Assembly (NCBI RefSeq): GCF_013030265.1
Contig: NZ_WPZQ01000003.1
Coordinates: 1-64,000, forward strand
Direction of reading: 5' to 3'
Origin: Ruegeria arenilitoris
Lineage (GTDB): Bacteria; Pseudomonadota; Alphaproteobacteria; Rhodobacterales; Rhodobacteraceae
DNA: 64,000 nt
This document shows, one piece after another, positions 53,092-61,375 of the stretch. The notes under the pieces were generated by a model. That model saw nothing but the letters and a program-made list of their open reading frames with translations, was not told the DNA's origin and made no database searches. Position 1 is the first letter of the stretch; each line of letters begins with the position of its first letter. The translations under genes and the position numbers were made by a program.

Positions 53092-53138
53092 TCAAACCCC
53101 TTGCCTGCACAAACGCCCGGAACTTGTCTGGCTATTGA

Positions 53139-53157
53139 TTTTTTAGCGCGCGCAAAG
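53139..53157. promoter_or_regulatory. candidate LacI-family operator 1 (xylB/lacI spacer)
   Basis: TTTTTTAGCGCGCGCAAAG shares 17 of 19 bases with the copy at 54244-54262; both have a self-complementary CGCGCG core with TTTTTTA before and AAAG after. It lies between the divergent xylB and lacI starts, 48 bases before xylB and 55 before lacI. Confidence 0.68.
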
Positions 53158-53211
53158 AATATGTAAAAACATGATAAGATCAAGGCGACTAAGATCCGCA
53201 GGCAAGCTGGC

Positions 53212-54237
53212 ATGACTAAAATTAAGAATATGGAAGAATTCGCGACCCTGAGCGGGATCTCGCGGCCCACTGTGTCCAAGTACTTCCACGATCCCGACAG
53301 TGTTCGCCCGACAACAAGGGCTCGCATCGAAGAAGCGCTCGAACGGTTCGATTATCGTCCCAATATTTATGCGGTGAACCAGAACCGAAAGCTGACCAAG
53401 AATATCGGGATCGTCGTACCCTATCTGGCTGACCCCTTTTTCGCAGAAATCGCACGATATCTGGAACAATCCTGCTTTGCAGCAGGCTATCGCCCGTCCC
53501 TGTTCAGCTCGCATGGTGAACAAAGGTTGGAGAACGAAATTCTGGACGGGCTGCAATCCATGAAACCGGCAGGAGTTCTGCTGGCACCTCTGGGACGCAT
53601 GTCTGACCGATCCGCGATCGAGAAGTTCTGCGCCAATGTGCCGACTGTTCTGTTTGACAGCAACCTAGATGGTCTGGGTGCGGCCTTTGTTGGTTCGGAC
53701 AATTTTAGTTTTGTGTCGCAGACCGTGGAATACATGACACGGACGGGTGAGCCCCCTTCTTTCTTTGAAATGCGCACACCTGCGAACCCAAATGCCAACA
53801 AGCGAAGGAAGGCCTATATCGAAGTGATGGAGCGCCTGGGGTTCGAACCGCATATCATTAAAGTAGATGGCAAAGGTTGGGCCTTTGAAGAGATCGGGCA
53901 CAGGGGTGCACTTAAAATTCTGGAAGAGCGCGGACTAAAGACGGACTCGGTTTTGTGCAGCAACGACCGGCTCGCCATTGGCTTTCTTGCAGCCTGTTTC
54001 GAGCAGGGGATTCGGGTCGGTCGGAAAGAAGGCTGCACCCTGCGGGTGGCCTCAAATGATGATCACCCGTTCGCAAAATTTACGTGCCCATCACTGACTA
54101 CGGCAGCGCATGACTACGACAATGTGGCCGGACGAAGTGTCGAAACTTTGTTCGAACTCATTGAAAGTGGTGGGGAATTTGCAAACCGCACTGAAACTCT
54201 TTTCCCTGCACGACTCGTTTTGAGGGACTCTGCGTAA
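53212..54237 (+). CDS. LacI-family repressor of the polyol locus
   Basis: A 341-residue LacI/GalR regulator. The N-terminal helix-turn-helix is MEEFATLSGISRPTVSKYFHDPDSVRPTTRARIEEALERFDYRPN, and the periplasmic-binding-protein-like effector domain follows (IGIVVPYLADPFFAEIARYLEQ; SVLCSNDRLAIGFLAACFEQG). It sits between xylB and smoE. Two nearly identical candidate operators flank it, so it probably represses xylB, itself and the smo operon until a polyol or its product binds. Ribosome site is weak; an internal ATG at residue 7 is an alternative start. Confidence 0.88.
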   Translation: MTKIKNMEEFATLSGISRPTVSKYFHDPDSVRPTTRARIEEALERFDYRPNIYAVNQNRKLTKNIGIVVPYLADPFFAEIARYLEQSCFAAGYRPSLFSSHGEQRLENEILDGLQSMKPAGVLLAPLGRMSDRSAIEKFCANVPTVLFDSNLDGLGAAFVGSDNFSFVSQTVEYMTRTGEPPSFFEMRTPANPNANKRRKAYIEVMERLGFEPHIIKVDGKGWAFEEIGHRGALKILEERGLKTDSVLCSNDRLAIGFLAACFEQGIRVGRKEGCTLRVASNDDHPFAKFTCPSLTTAAHDYDNVAGRSVETLFELIESGGEFANRTETLFPARLVLRDSA

Positions 54238-54243
54238 CTCAAA

Positions 54244-54262
54244 TTTTTTAACGCGCGTAAAG
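54244..54262. promoter_or_regulatory. candidate LacI-family operator 2 (smoE promoter)
   Basis: TTTTTTAACGCGCGTAAAG lies between lacI and smoE and repeats operator 1 with two complementary changes (G to A and C to T) that preserve the palindromic core. A TTGACG -35-like element starts 6 bases downstream (54269-54274), so a bound repressor would block the smo promoter. Confidence 0.7.
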
Positions 54263-54332
54263 TTTATATTGACGTCGCGATAATTTACACTCTAGGCTCT
54301 CTGCACGACATCCAAGCTCAGGGAGGACAGGG

Positions 54333-55634
54333 ATGTATCTGAAGCACGCACTTCGTGCGGCGACTGCGTTGACTTTCGTCGCCACGGCAGCGGCCCATGC
54401 GCAATCCATCACCATCGCCACTGTGAACAACGGCGACATGATCCGGATGCAGGGCTATACAGACAAATTCACCGAAGCGACCGGCATTGATGTTGAGTGG
54501 GTGACACTGGAGGAAAACGTGCTGCGTCAGCGCGTGACCACCGACATCACCACCAAGGGCGGTCAGTTCGATATCATGACCATCGGCATGTATGAGACCC
54601 CGATCTGGGGCGCGAATGGCTGGCTGGTGCCGCTGGACGGCATGTCGGCTGAATACGACGTCGCCGATATTCTACCTGCAATGTCTGGCGGCCTGAGCCA
54701 TGATGGAACGTTGTATGCAGCGCCGTTCTATGGCGAAAGCTCAATGATCATGTACCGCACCGACCTGATGGAAAAAGCCGGAATGGAGATGCCTGAGGCA
54801 CCGTCCTGGCAGTTCATCAAAGAAGCGGCAGCCGCGATGACCGACCGTGACGCCGACATCAACGGCATCTGCCTGCGTGGTAAGGCCGGTTGGGGTGAAG
54901 GCGGCGCGTTTATCACTGCGATGTCAAACTCGTTCGGTGCCCGCTGGTTCGACGAAGACTGGAAGCCTCAGTTCGATCAGCCAGAATGGGCCGATACGTT
55001 GAACTTCTACGTTGAAATGATGACGGAATCCGGCCCGGCCGGCTATGCTACAAATGGGTTTAACGAAAACTTGTCGCTGTTCCAGCAGGGCAAATGCGGC
55101 ATGTGGATCGACGCCACCGTTGCGGCTTCGTTTGTGACCAACCCCGATGACTCGACTGTCGCGGATCATGTTGGATTTGCGCTGGCACCCGATACCGGAT
55201 TGGGCAAGCGCTCCAATTGGCTTTGGGCATGGGCGCTGGCCATTCCCGCCGGTACACAGCAGGAAGACGCAGCCAAGCAGTTCATCGAGTGGGCGACATC
55301 AAAAGACTACATTGAGCTTGTCGCTGAAAACGAAGGCTGGGCAAACGTTCCACCAGGAGCACGTACATCTCTGTACGAGAATCCGGAATACCAGAAAGTC
55401 CCGTTTGCCAAGATGACGCTGGACTCGATCCTGACAGCTGATCCGAACAATCCGACGGTCAAGCCCGTACCTTACGTTGGCATCCAGTTTGCAGCGATCC
55501 CGGAATTCGCAGGTATAGCAACCCAGGTCAGCCAAGAGTTCTCGGCAGTCTATGCCGGACAGCAAACGGTTGAGGAAGCACTTGCCAAAGCGCAGGCCTT
55601 CACCGCTGAAGAAATGGAAGCCGCAGGCTACTGA
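54333..55634 (+). CDS. smoE: polyol (sorbitol/mannitol) ABC transporter substrate-binding protein
   Basis: A 433-residue extracellular binding protein of family 1 with signal peptide LKHALRAATALTFVATAAAHA. Sequence such as RQRVTTDITTKGGQFDIMTIGMYETPIW and AAPFYGESSMIMYRTDLMEKAG is characteristic of the SmoE sorbitol/mannitol-binding proteins. First gene of the smoEFGK-smoS-mtlK order known from Rhodobacter sphaeroides. A hairpin follows it, before smoF, as with many binding proteins. Ligand range (sorbitol, mannitol, arabitol) is inferred from the operon. Confidence 0.9.
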   Translation: MYLKHALRAATALTFVATAAAHAQSITIATVNNGDMIRMQGYTDKFTEATGIDVEWVTLEENVLRQRVTTDITTKGGQFDIMTIGMYETPIWGANGWLVPLDGMSAEYDVADILPAMSGGLSHDGTLYAAPFYGESSMIMYRTDLMEKAGMEMPEAPSWQFIKEAAAAMTDRDADINGICLRGKAGWGEGGAFITAMSNSFGARWFDEDWKPQFDQPEWADTLNFYVEMMTESGPAGYATNGFNENLSLFQQGKCGMWIDATVAASFVTNPDDSTVADHVGFALAPDTGLGKRSNWLWAWALAIPAGTQQEDAAKQFIEWATSKDYIELVAENEGWANVPPGARTSLYENPEYQKVPFAKMTLDSILTADPNNPTVKPVPYVGIQFAAIPEFAGIATQVSQEFSAVYAGQQTVEEALAKAQAFTAEEMEAAGY

Positions 55635-55646
55635 GATCTTCTCCCC

Positions 55647-55675
55647 AGCGGGTGGGCAGAGATCTGTCCCCCGCT
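55647..55675 (+). terminator. hairpin between smoE and smoF
   Basis: AGCGGG (55647-55652) pairs with CCCGCT (55670-55675), and the inner CAGA...TCTG adds to the stem around GATC. It lies 12 bases after the smoE stop with no T-run, so it is likely a stabilising or partially attenuating hairpin giving more SmoE than permease. Confidence 0.5.
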
Positions 55676-55742
55676 CTCGACTTCCACAAATCACGTTTTT
55701 CTCGCAGGCTAGCGTTACGCCTGAACAGAGAGGTCTTGCATC

Positions 55743-56609
55743 ATGGCAACCCAACATTCCCGATCCGTTGCTCGCCTGATGATGGCGCCCGCAGTTGTCC
55801 TGCTGCTTGGCTGGATGCTCGTCCCACTGACCATGACCCTGTATTTCTCGTTCAAGAAGTATCTGCCACTGCGCGGTGGGGATCTGGGCTGGGTTGGGTT
55901 CGACAACTATGTTCGCTTCGTCTCGTCCAGTTCTTTCTGGCCAGCCGTACAAGCGACGCTGGTGATCGTGGGCGGAGTGCTGGTGATCACGGTTATTCTG
56001 GGTGTTTTGTTAGCCATGCTGCTGGATCAGCCGATGTGGGGCCAAGGTGTTGTACGCATCCTCGTCATCGCGCCGTTCTTCGTCATGCCGACAGTTTCCG
56101 CGCTGGTCTGGAAGAACATGTTCATGGATCCGGTGAACGGTTTGCTGGCCCATCTATGGCGTTTCTTTGGAGCCGAACCGATCTCATGGCTGTCAGAAGC
56201 TTCGATGACGTCGATCATTATCATCGTATCCTGGCAGTGGCTGCCCTTTGCGACCTTGATCCTGCTGACCGCGATCCAGTCTTTGGATAGTGAACAGTTG
56301 GAAGCCGCTGAAATGGACGGTGCGCCACCGCTGAAGCGCTTCTACCACATCATTTTGCCGCATCTCAGCCGCGCGATCACCATCGTGATCCTGATCCAGA
56401 CGATCTTCCTTCTGTCGATCTTCGCCGAGATCTTTGTGACCACCGGCGGCGCATTCGGCACCCGTACACTCACCTATCTGATCTTCCAGCGCGTGCTGGA
56501 AAGCCAGAATGTCGGCCTTGGATCGGCCGGAGGTGTCTACGCAATCATCCTTGCCAATATCGTTGCCATCTTCCTGATGCGCATCGTCGGCAAGAATCTG
56601 GACGCGTGA
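55743..56609 (+). CDS. smoF: polyol ABC transporter permease SmoF
   Basis: A 288-residue permease with six hydrophobic segments, starting with MMAPAVVLLLGWMLVPLTMTLYFSFKKY. The EAA loop is QLEAAEMDGAPPLKRFYHIILPHLSRA. Position second in the operon, after smoE, and the family length agree with SmoF/MtlF. Twelve bases separate it from smoG. It forms the transmembrane channel with SmoG. Confidence 0.9.
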   Translation: MATQHSRSVARLMMAPAVVLLLGWMLVPLTMTLYFSFKKYLPLRGGDLGWVGFDNYVRFVSSSSFWPAVQATLVIVGGVLVITVILGVLLAMLLDQPMWGQGVVRILVIAPFFVMPTVSALVWKNMFMDPVNGLLAHLWRFFGAEPISWLSEASMTSIIIIVSWQWLPFATLILLTAIQSLDSEQLEAAEMDGAPPLKRFYHIILPHLSRAITIVILIQTIFLLSIFAEIFVTTGGAFGTRTLTYLIFQRVLESQNVGLGSAGGVYAIILANIVAIFLMRIVGKNLDA

Positions 56610-56621
56610 GGAGGTAAGACC

Positions 56622-57452
56622 ATGGCCCGCGCTGTCACAACCCGCCGCAAATCGCTGAACACCGTCCTTGCCTGGGCCGTTGGTCTGCTGATCTTTTTCC
56701 CGATCCTCTGGACCATCCTGACCAGCTTCAAGACCGAGGCGCAGGCGATCGCAAGCCCGCCGTTGTTCCTGAATTTTAACTGGACGCTTGAGAATTATGC
56801 CATCGTACAGGAGCGCTCGGACTATATGCGCTTCTTGTGGAATTCGGTTATCATTGCGGGTGGTTCAACTATACTTGGTGTGATTATCGCGGTGCCGGCC
56901 GCATGGGCGATGGCATTCGTGCCATCCAAACGCACCAAGGACATCCTGCTGTGGATGCTCTCGACAAAGATGCTTCCTGCTGTAGGTGTTCTCTACCCGA
57001 TCTACCTGCTGTTCATCCGGCTAGGTCTGTTGGACACCCGTGGGGGATTGGTCGTGGTGCTGATGCTGATCAACCTGCCGATCATCGTCTGGATGCTCTA
57101 CACGTACTTTCGCGAAATTCCGGGGGAGATTCTGGAAGCCGCGCGTATGGATGGGGCATCGCTGAAAGAAGAAATCCTATACGTGCTGACGCCGATGGCC
57201 GTTCCTGGCATTGCCTCGACCGTCCTGCTGAACTTCATCCTGGCGTGGAACGAGGCGTTCTGGACTCTCAACCTGACCGCAGTCGACGCGGCACCGCTAA
57301 CCGCCTTTATCGCCAGCTATTCCAGCCCCGAGGGCCTGTTCTTTGCCAAGCTCAGCGCGGCATCGACAATGGCGATCGCTCCAATTCTGATCCTTGGCTG
57401 GTTCAGCCAGAAACAACTTGTCCGCGGCCTGACCTTCGGCGCTGTGAAATAA
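56622..57452 (+). CDS. smoG: polyol ABC transporter permease SmoG
   Basis: A 276-residue permease with six hydrophobic segments and the EAA loop ILEAARMDGASLKEEILYVLTPMAVPG. Starting MARAVTTRRKSLNTVLAWAVGLLIFFPILWT, it matches the SmoG/MtlG inner-membrane partner of SmoF. ATG 56622 has a GAGGAGG ribosome site. Twelve bases precede smoK. Confidence 0.9.
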   Translation: MARAVTTRRKSLNTVLAWAVGLLIFFPILWTILTSFKTEAQAIASPPLFLNFNWTLENYAIVQERSDYMRFLWNSVIIAGGSTILGVIIAVPAAWAMAFVPSKRTKDILLWMLSTKMLPAVGVLYPIYLLFIRLGLLDTRGGLVVVLMLINLPIIVWMLYTYFREIPGEILEAARMDGASLKEEILYVLTPMAVPGIASTVLLNFILAWNEAFWTLNLTAVDAAPLTAFIASYSSPEGLFFAKLSAASTMAIAPILILGWFSQKQLVRGLTFGAVK

Positions 57453-57464
57453 GGAAGACACTTC

Positions 57465-58469
57465 ATGGGACGCATTCAACTCAAGTCCGTGACTAAAAGC
57501 TTCGGCGATGTAGAAGTCATTCCACCACTGGACCTGACAATTCAGGATGGCGAGTTCACCGTCTTTGTCGGCCCGTCAGGTTGTGGGAAATCTACGCTAT
57601 TGCGCCTGATCGCAGGGCTGGAGGATATCACTTCGGGATCTATCGAGATCGACGGTACAGACGCCACGGATGTACCGCCCGCAAAGCGCGGGCTTGCGAT
57701 GGTGTTCCAATCCTATGCACTTTATCCGCACATGACGGTCCGCAAGAACATCGCCTTTCCACTGCGTATGGCGAAGCTGGATCAAGCCGAAATCGATAAA
57801 CGGGTCGAAGGTGCGGCGCAGGTCTTGAACCTGAGCGATTATCTGGATCGAAGACCCGGTCAACTATCTGGTGGTCAGCGCCAGCGTGTAGCCATCGGTC
57901 GTGCTATTGTGCGCGAGCCAGCCGCGTTCCTGTTCGACGAACCGCTGTCAAACCTTGATGCGGCTTTGCGGGTCGGGATGCGACTGGAAATCAGCGAACT
58001 ACATGAACGTCTGGCGACCACCATGATCTACGTCACCCACGATCAGGTTGAAGCCATGACAATGGCTGACAAGATTGTGGTGCTGCAGGCCGGCGTAATC
58101 GAACAGGTTGGCACCCCGCTGGAACTGTATCGTACACCCCGGAACCTGTTTGTCGCCGGATTTATCGGGTCGCCGAAAATGAACTTTATTGAGGGTGAAG
58201 AGGCCGCGAAACATGGCGCCCATACTATTGGTGTGCGCCCCGAGCATATAGCGGTTTCTGACAGTGAGGGGACATGGTCCGGCGTCGTTGGTGTATCGGA
58301 GCACCTCGGATCAGACACGTTCTTCCATATCCACGAAACTGATCTGGCCGATACGATCACCGTCCGCGCAGATGGCGAAGTTGGGTTCCGCCACGGGGAC
58401 CGCATTCATCTGACACCGCGTACAGATGTGATCCACCGGTTTGACGCGAAAGGCTTGCGGATCGAATGA
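57465..58469 (+). CDS. smoK: polyol ABC transporter ATPase SmoK
   Basis: A 334-residue MalK-type ATPase: Walker [10 protein letters not shown], signature [16 protein letters not shown], Walker [23 protein letters not shown], and a C-terminal TOBE region ([11 protein letters not shown]). It powers SmoFG. Its stop overlaps the smoS start as ATGA, which couples uptake with oxidation. Confidence 0.93.
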   Translation: MGRIQLKSVTKSFGDVEVIPPLDLTIQDGEFTVFVGPSGCGKSTLLRLIAGLEDITSGSIEIDGTDATDVPPAKRGLAMVFQSYALYPHMTVRKNIAFPLRMAKLDQAEIDKRVEGAAQVLNLSDYLDRRPGQLSGGQRQRVAIGRAIVREPAAFLFDEPLSNLDAALRVGMRLEISELHERLATTMIYVTHDQVEAMTMADKIVVLQAGVIEQVGTPLELYRTPRNLFVAGFIGSPKMNFIEGEEAAKHGAHTIGVRPEHIAVSDSEGTWSGVVGVSEHLGSDTFFHIHETDLADTITVRADGEVGFRHGDRIHLTPRTDVIHRFDAKGLRIE

Positions 58470-59239
58470 CACGTCTGACAGGCAAAACCGCCCTGATCAC
58501 CGGGGCCGCGCGAGGCATCGGGTTGGCCTTTGCCAAAGCCTATGTGGCCGAGGGCGCTCGTGTCGCCATCGCCGATATCGACATCCAGCGCGCACAGGAT
58601 GCGGCTGCCGAGATTGGTAAGGCTGCTATCGCCATCGAGATAGACGTGACCAAGCAGCAGAGCATAGACGAAGCTATCGCAAATACCGTCAGCCGTTTCG
58701 GTAACATCGACATTCTGATCAACAACGCAGCCATCTTCACTGCTGCACCAATCGTTGAGATTGATCGGGCCGACTACAACCGTGTGTTTGACATCAACGT
58801 CGCTGGCACGTTGTTCACGATGCAGTCCGTCGCTCGCCACATGATCGAACACGGAACCAAAGGCCGGATCATCAATATGGCCTCGCAGGCTGGTCGAAGG
58901 GGAGAGCCTTTAGTCGCTGTATACTGCGCCAGTAAGGCCGCAATCATATCCCTGACTCAATCGGCAGGCCTGAATTTGATTTCTCATGGGATCAACGTGA
59001 ACGCGATTGCCCCAGGCGTTGTTGATGGCGAGCACTGGGACGGCGTTGATGCGTTCTTCGCTAAACACGAAGGCAAGCCACTCGGACAGAAGAAGCGGGA
59101 AGTGGCGGCTGCTGTTCCTTATGGCAGAATGGGCCGCGCCGAGGATCTGACCGGGATGGCGGTTTTTCTGGCTTCTGATGATGCCAAATACATCGTCGCG
59201 CAAACCTACAATGTCGATGGCGGAAATTGGATGAGCTGA
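58466..59239 (+). CDS. smoS: sorbitol/polyol dehydrogenase (SDR)
   Basis: A 257-residue classical short-chain dehydrogenase: [14 protein letters not shown] for NAD binding, [29 protein letters not shown] with catalytic Ser-Tyr-Lys, and [19 protein letters not shown], very like SmoS of Rhodobacter, which oxidises D-sorbitol and galactitol to ketoses. ATGA overlap with smoK and TGATG overlap with mtlK. Substrate assignment is by operon and sequence feel. Confidence 0.9.
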   Translation: MTRLTGKTALITGAARGIGLAFAKAYVAEGARVAIADIDIQRAQDAAAEIGKAAIAIEIDVTKQQSIDEAIANTVSRFGNIDILINNAAIFTAAPIVEIDRADYNRVFDINVAGTLFTMQSVARHMIEHGTKGRIINMASQAGRRGEPLVAVYCASKAAIISLTQSAGLNLISHGINVNAIAPGVVDGEHWDGVDAFFAKHEGKPLGQKKREVAAAVPYGRMGRAEDLTGMAVFLASDDAKYIVAQTYNVDGGNWMS

Positions 59240-60750
59240 TGGGTCCTGTTGCGAACTCAAAATCTCCGGTTCGGCTGCGGCGCGATAGCTTTATAGACCT
59301 GCCGCCGACTGTAAGGACTCCGACCTATGTGTCCTCGGATTTGTCACCCGGTATTGTCCATATCGGAGTTGGTAATTTTCACCGCGCGCATCAGGCTTGG
59401 TATCTACACCAACTGATGCAGCAGGGTCTGGCCCATGATTGGGCGATCATCGGAGCAGGTGTGCGAGCCTATGACGCCGAGATGCGAGAGAGGTTGCTTG
59501 AGCAGGATTGTCTCACAACGCTGATCGAACTGGATCCAAGTGGGATATCCGCTGAGGTGATTGGTTCGATGACAGACTACCTGCCGATAGAGGAGGGCAA
59601 CCCCACGCTGATCCTCAGAATGGCCGATCCATCCATCCGAATTGTTTCGCTAACCGTAACCGAGGGCGGGTATTATCTGGATGCCAACACTGGCGCTATC
59701 AACTTAGCTCATGATGATATCCGTCATGACGCGGAAAACCCTGACCAGTCTCGCACAGTGTTTGGTGCTATTGTTGCGGCACTTAGGCAGCGTCGGGCGA
59801 ATGAGGCGAAACCGTTTACTGCTCTGAGCTGTGATAATCTTCAGGGCAACGGGGAGATCCTGCGAAACTGCGTTGTTGGGTTGGCACGTATCTCAGACCC
59901 TGAACTGGCTGACTGGATTGACCAGAACGGAGCCTTCCCCAACTCGATGGTAGATTGCATTGTGCCCGCAACGACTGATCAAGTGGTCTCGCAATGTGAT
60001 GCAATTGGCATCGATGACCGTGCCCCGGTCTCGCACGAGAACTTTCGCCAATGGGTGATTGAGGATGATTTCTGTGCTGGGCGGCCGCAGCTCGAAAAGG
60101 TTGGAGTAACCCTGACCGACGATGTTCACAGCTATGAGACTATGAAACTGCGCATTTTGAATGGGGGTCACCAACTGCTCGCCAATGTCGGGGAAATTCT
60201 GAATGTTCCAACGATTGCAGACTGTATGCAGGATCAGGATATCGTAGTATTCTTCAGGAAAGTTCAGGCCGAAGAAATATTGCCTCATGTCGAAGCCGTC
60301 CCCGGAACCTCGGCGGAGCAATACCTAGGGTTGGTTGAGAGGCGATTTGCAAACACAGCGATTCACGACACAACCCGCAGGGTCGCGTTCGACGGATCCG
60401 CGCGTCATCCAGGGTTTCTAATTCCGTCGCTGCGCGATGCACTTGAGGCGGGTTCTTCGGTAAAAGGGCTCGCGTTGGCCGAAGCTTTTTGGTGCCGGAT
60501 GTGTGCGGGTGTTCGTGAAGATGGTTCTGAAATCGCTCCCAACGATCCCCAATGGGAGAGCTTGCAAAAAGCAGCGTTGGCATCGAAAGCTGACCCAGAG
60601 CTTTGGCTCGAGCAGCGCCGGTATTACGGAGACTTTTGCCGCAGTGCACAGTTTTCCGCTGCCTTTGCGTCCTGGCTGACCGCAATATGGCAGAATGGCA
60701 GCCGGGCGGTCATCGCTGATTATGCCACTAACGGCACCAATTCACGCTAA
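59239..60750 (+). CDS. mtlK: mannitol 2-dehydrogenase (polyol long-chain dehydrogenase)
   Basis: A 503-residue polyol-specific long-chain dehydrogenase. It has IVHIGVGNFHRAHQAWYLHQLM near the N-terminus for NAD binding, DNLQGNGEILRN, MVDCIVPATTDQV, and the catalytic-lysine region MKLRILNGGHQLLANVGEIL. It oxidises mannitol to fructose and D-arabitol to xylulose. Start ATG 59239 overlaps the smoS stop (TGATG). Last gene of the operon. Rhodobacter operons add xylB and a fructokinase; here xylB is divergent and no fructokinase is present. Confidence 0.93.
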   Translation: MGPVANSKSPVRLRRDSFIDLPPTVRTPTYVSSDLSPGIVHIGVGNFHRAHQAWYLHQLMQQGLAHDWAIIGAGVRAYDAEMRERLLEQDCLTTLIELDPSGISAEVIGSMTDYLPIEEGNPTLILRMADPSIRIVSLTVTEGGYYLDANTGAINLAHDDIRHDAENPDQSRTVFGAIVAALRQRRANEAKPFTALSCDNLQGNGEILRNCVVGLARISDPELADWIDQNGAFPNSMVDCIVPATTDQVVSQCDAIGIDDRAPVSHENFRQWVIEDDFCAGRPQLEKVGVTLTDDVHSYETMKLRILNGGHQLLANVGEILNVPTIADCMQDQDIVVFFRKVQAEEILPHVEAVPGTSAEQYLGLVERRFANTAIHDTTRRVAFDGSARHPGFLIPSLRDALEAGSSVKGLALAEAFWCRMCAGVREDGSEIAPNDPQWESLQKAALASKADPELWLEQRRYYGDFCRSAQFSAAFASWLTAIWQNGSRAVIADYATNGTNSR

Positions 60751-61375
60751 TCGAATATGCAAAACGCGATCAATCACGTAGTCATCCAACGTATTCGACC
60801 GTATTCGACAATCAGAACAATAAAGTACTCGGCCCACAACCAATGCGCTTGTAGTAGGCCTTTGCATACCGACCTCTGAGCTCGTTCTCAGCGCCACAAG
60901 CACCTGGCACACTTAAACCGGCCATTCGCACCGTGAGCAATGACCATTGGGAACCAAACAACAAAGTCTCATAACAACGCGAGCGTTTCTGCCCGATACA
61001 ATTTTGCCAAGGCCACATCAGAGTTGCCTCCGTTTGCTTTTACCAGCCTCAAACCGCTACTGGAACTTCCTGGAAATCGATCCTCTTAAATTCTGGCAAT
61101 TGCGAGGATCGCCCCAGGAACTTTCCTTCGTGCAAATCCCTCAGGCTTCGCTCTTGGGTTTGCGGCGACCAAATTTCGAAGTGTTCCGAGCGACCACCAA
61201 CCAATTATCATTGGGATACGATCTGTTGCGTGTGGCGGGCCAAGTTCATGGCGGTGGAAAACTTAACAGATCAGGTCTATTCTTTGGGTATTATAAAAAT
61301 CGCGCGCGCTCGTGATGGATAAGGCCCGGCAGCGCCAAGTGCGAAGCAGTCAATCTATGAGAGACCGGCAAAAAC
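60751..61375. other. intergenic region upstream of the BCCT gene
   Basis: About 625 bases with no convincing gene. It includes a 10-base tandem direct repeat CGTATTCGAC (60790-60799 and 60800-60809). A 122-codon plus-strand frame (60947-61315) lacks a ribosome site and protein-like sequence. Confidence 0.4.

Noticed and set aside
55299-56290. Two overlapping frames across smoE/smoF (217 codons minus, 212 codons plus).
   Set aside because: Both lie in the wrong frame or strand over unambiguous ABC transporter genes.
60790-60809. Tandem 10-base repeat CGTATTCGAC.
   Set aside because: Only two copies, no nearby feature, and short enough to arise by duplication; not an attachment site or CRISPR.
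60947-61315. 122-codon plus-strand frame in the gap before the BCCT gene.
   Set aside because: No ribosome site, no domain, and no support for expression; a chance open frame.
61300-61318. CGCGCGCG run downstream of AAAAAT, considered as a third LacI operator.
   Set aside because: The flanks do not match TTTTTTA...AAAG of the two good copies.
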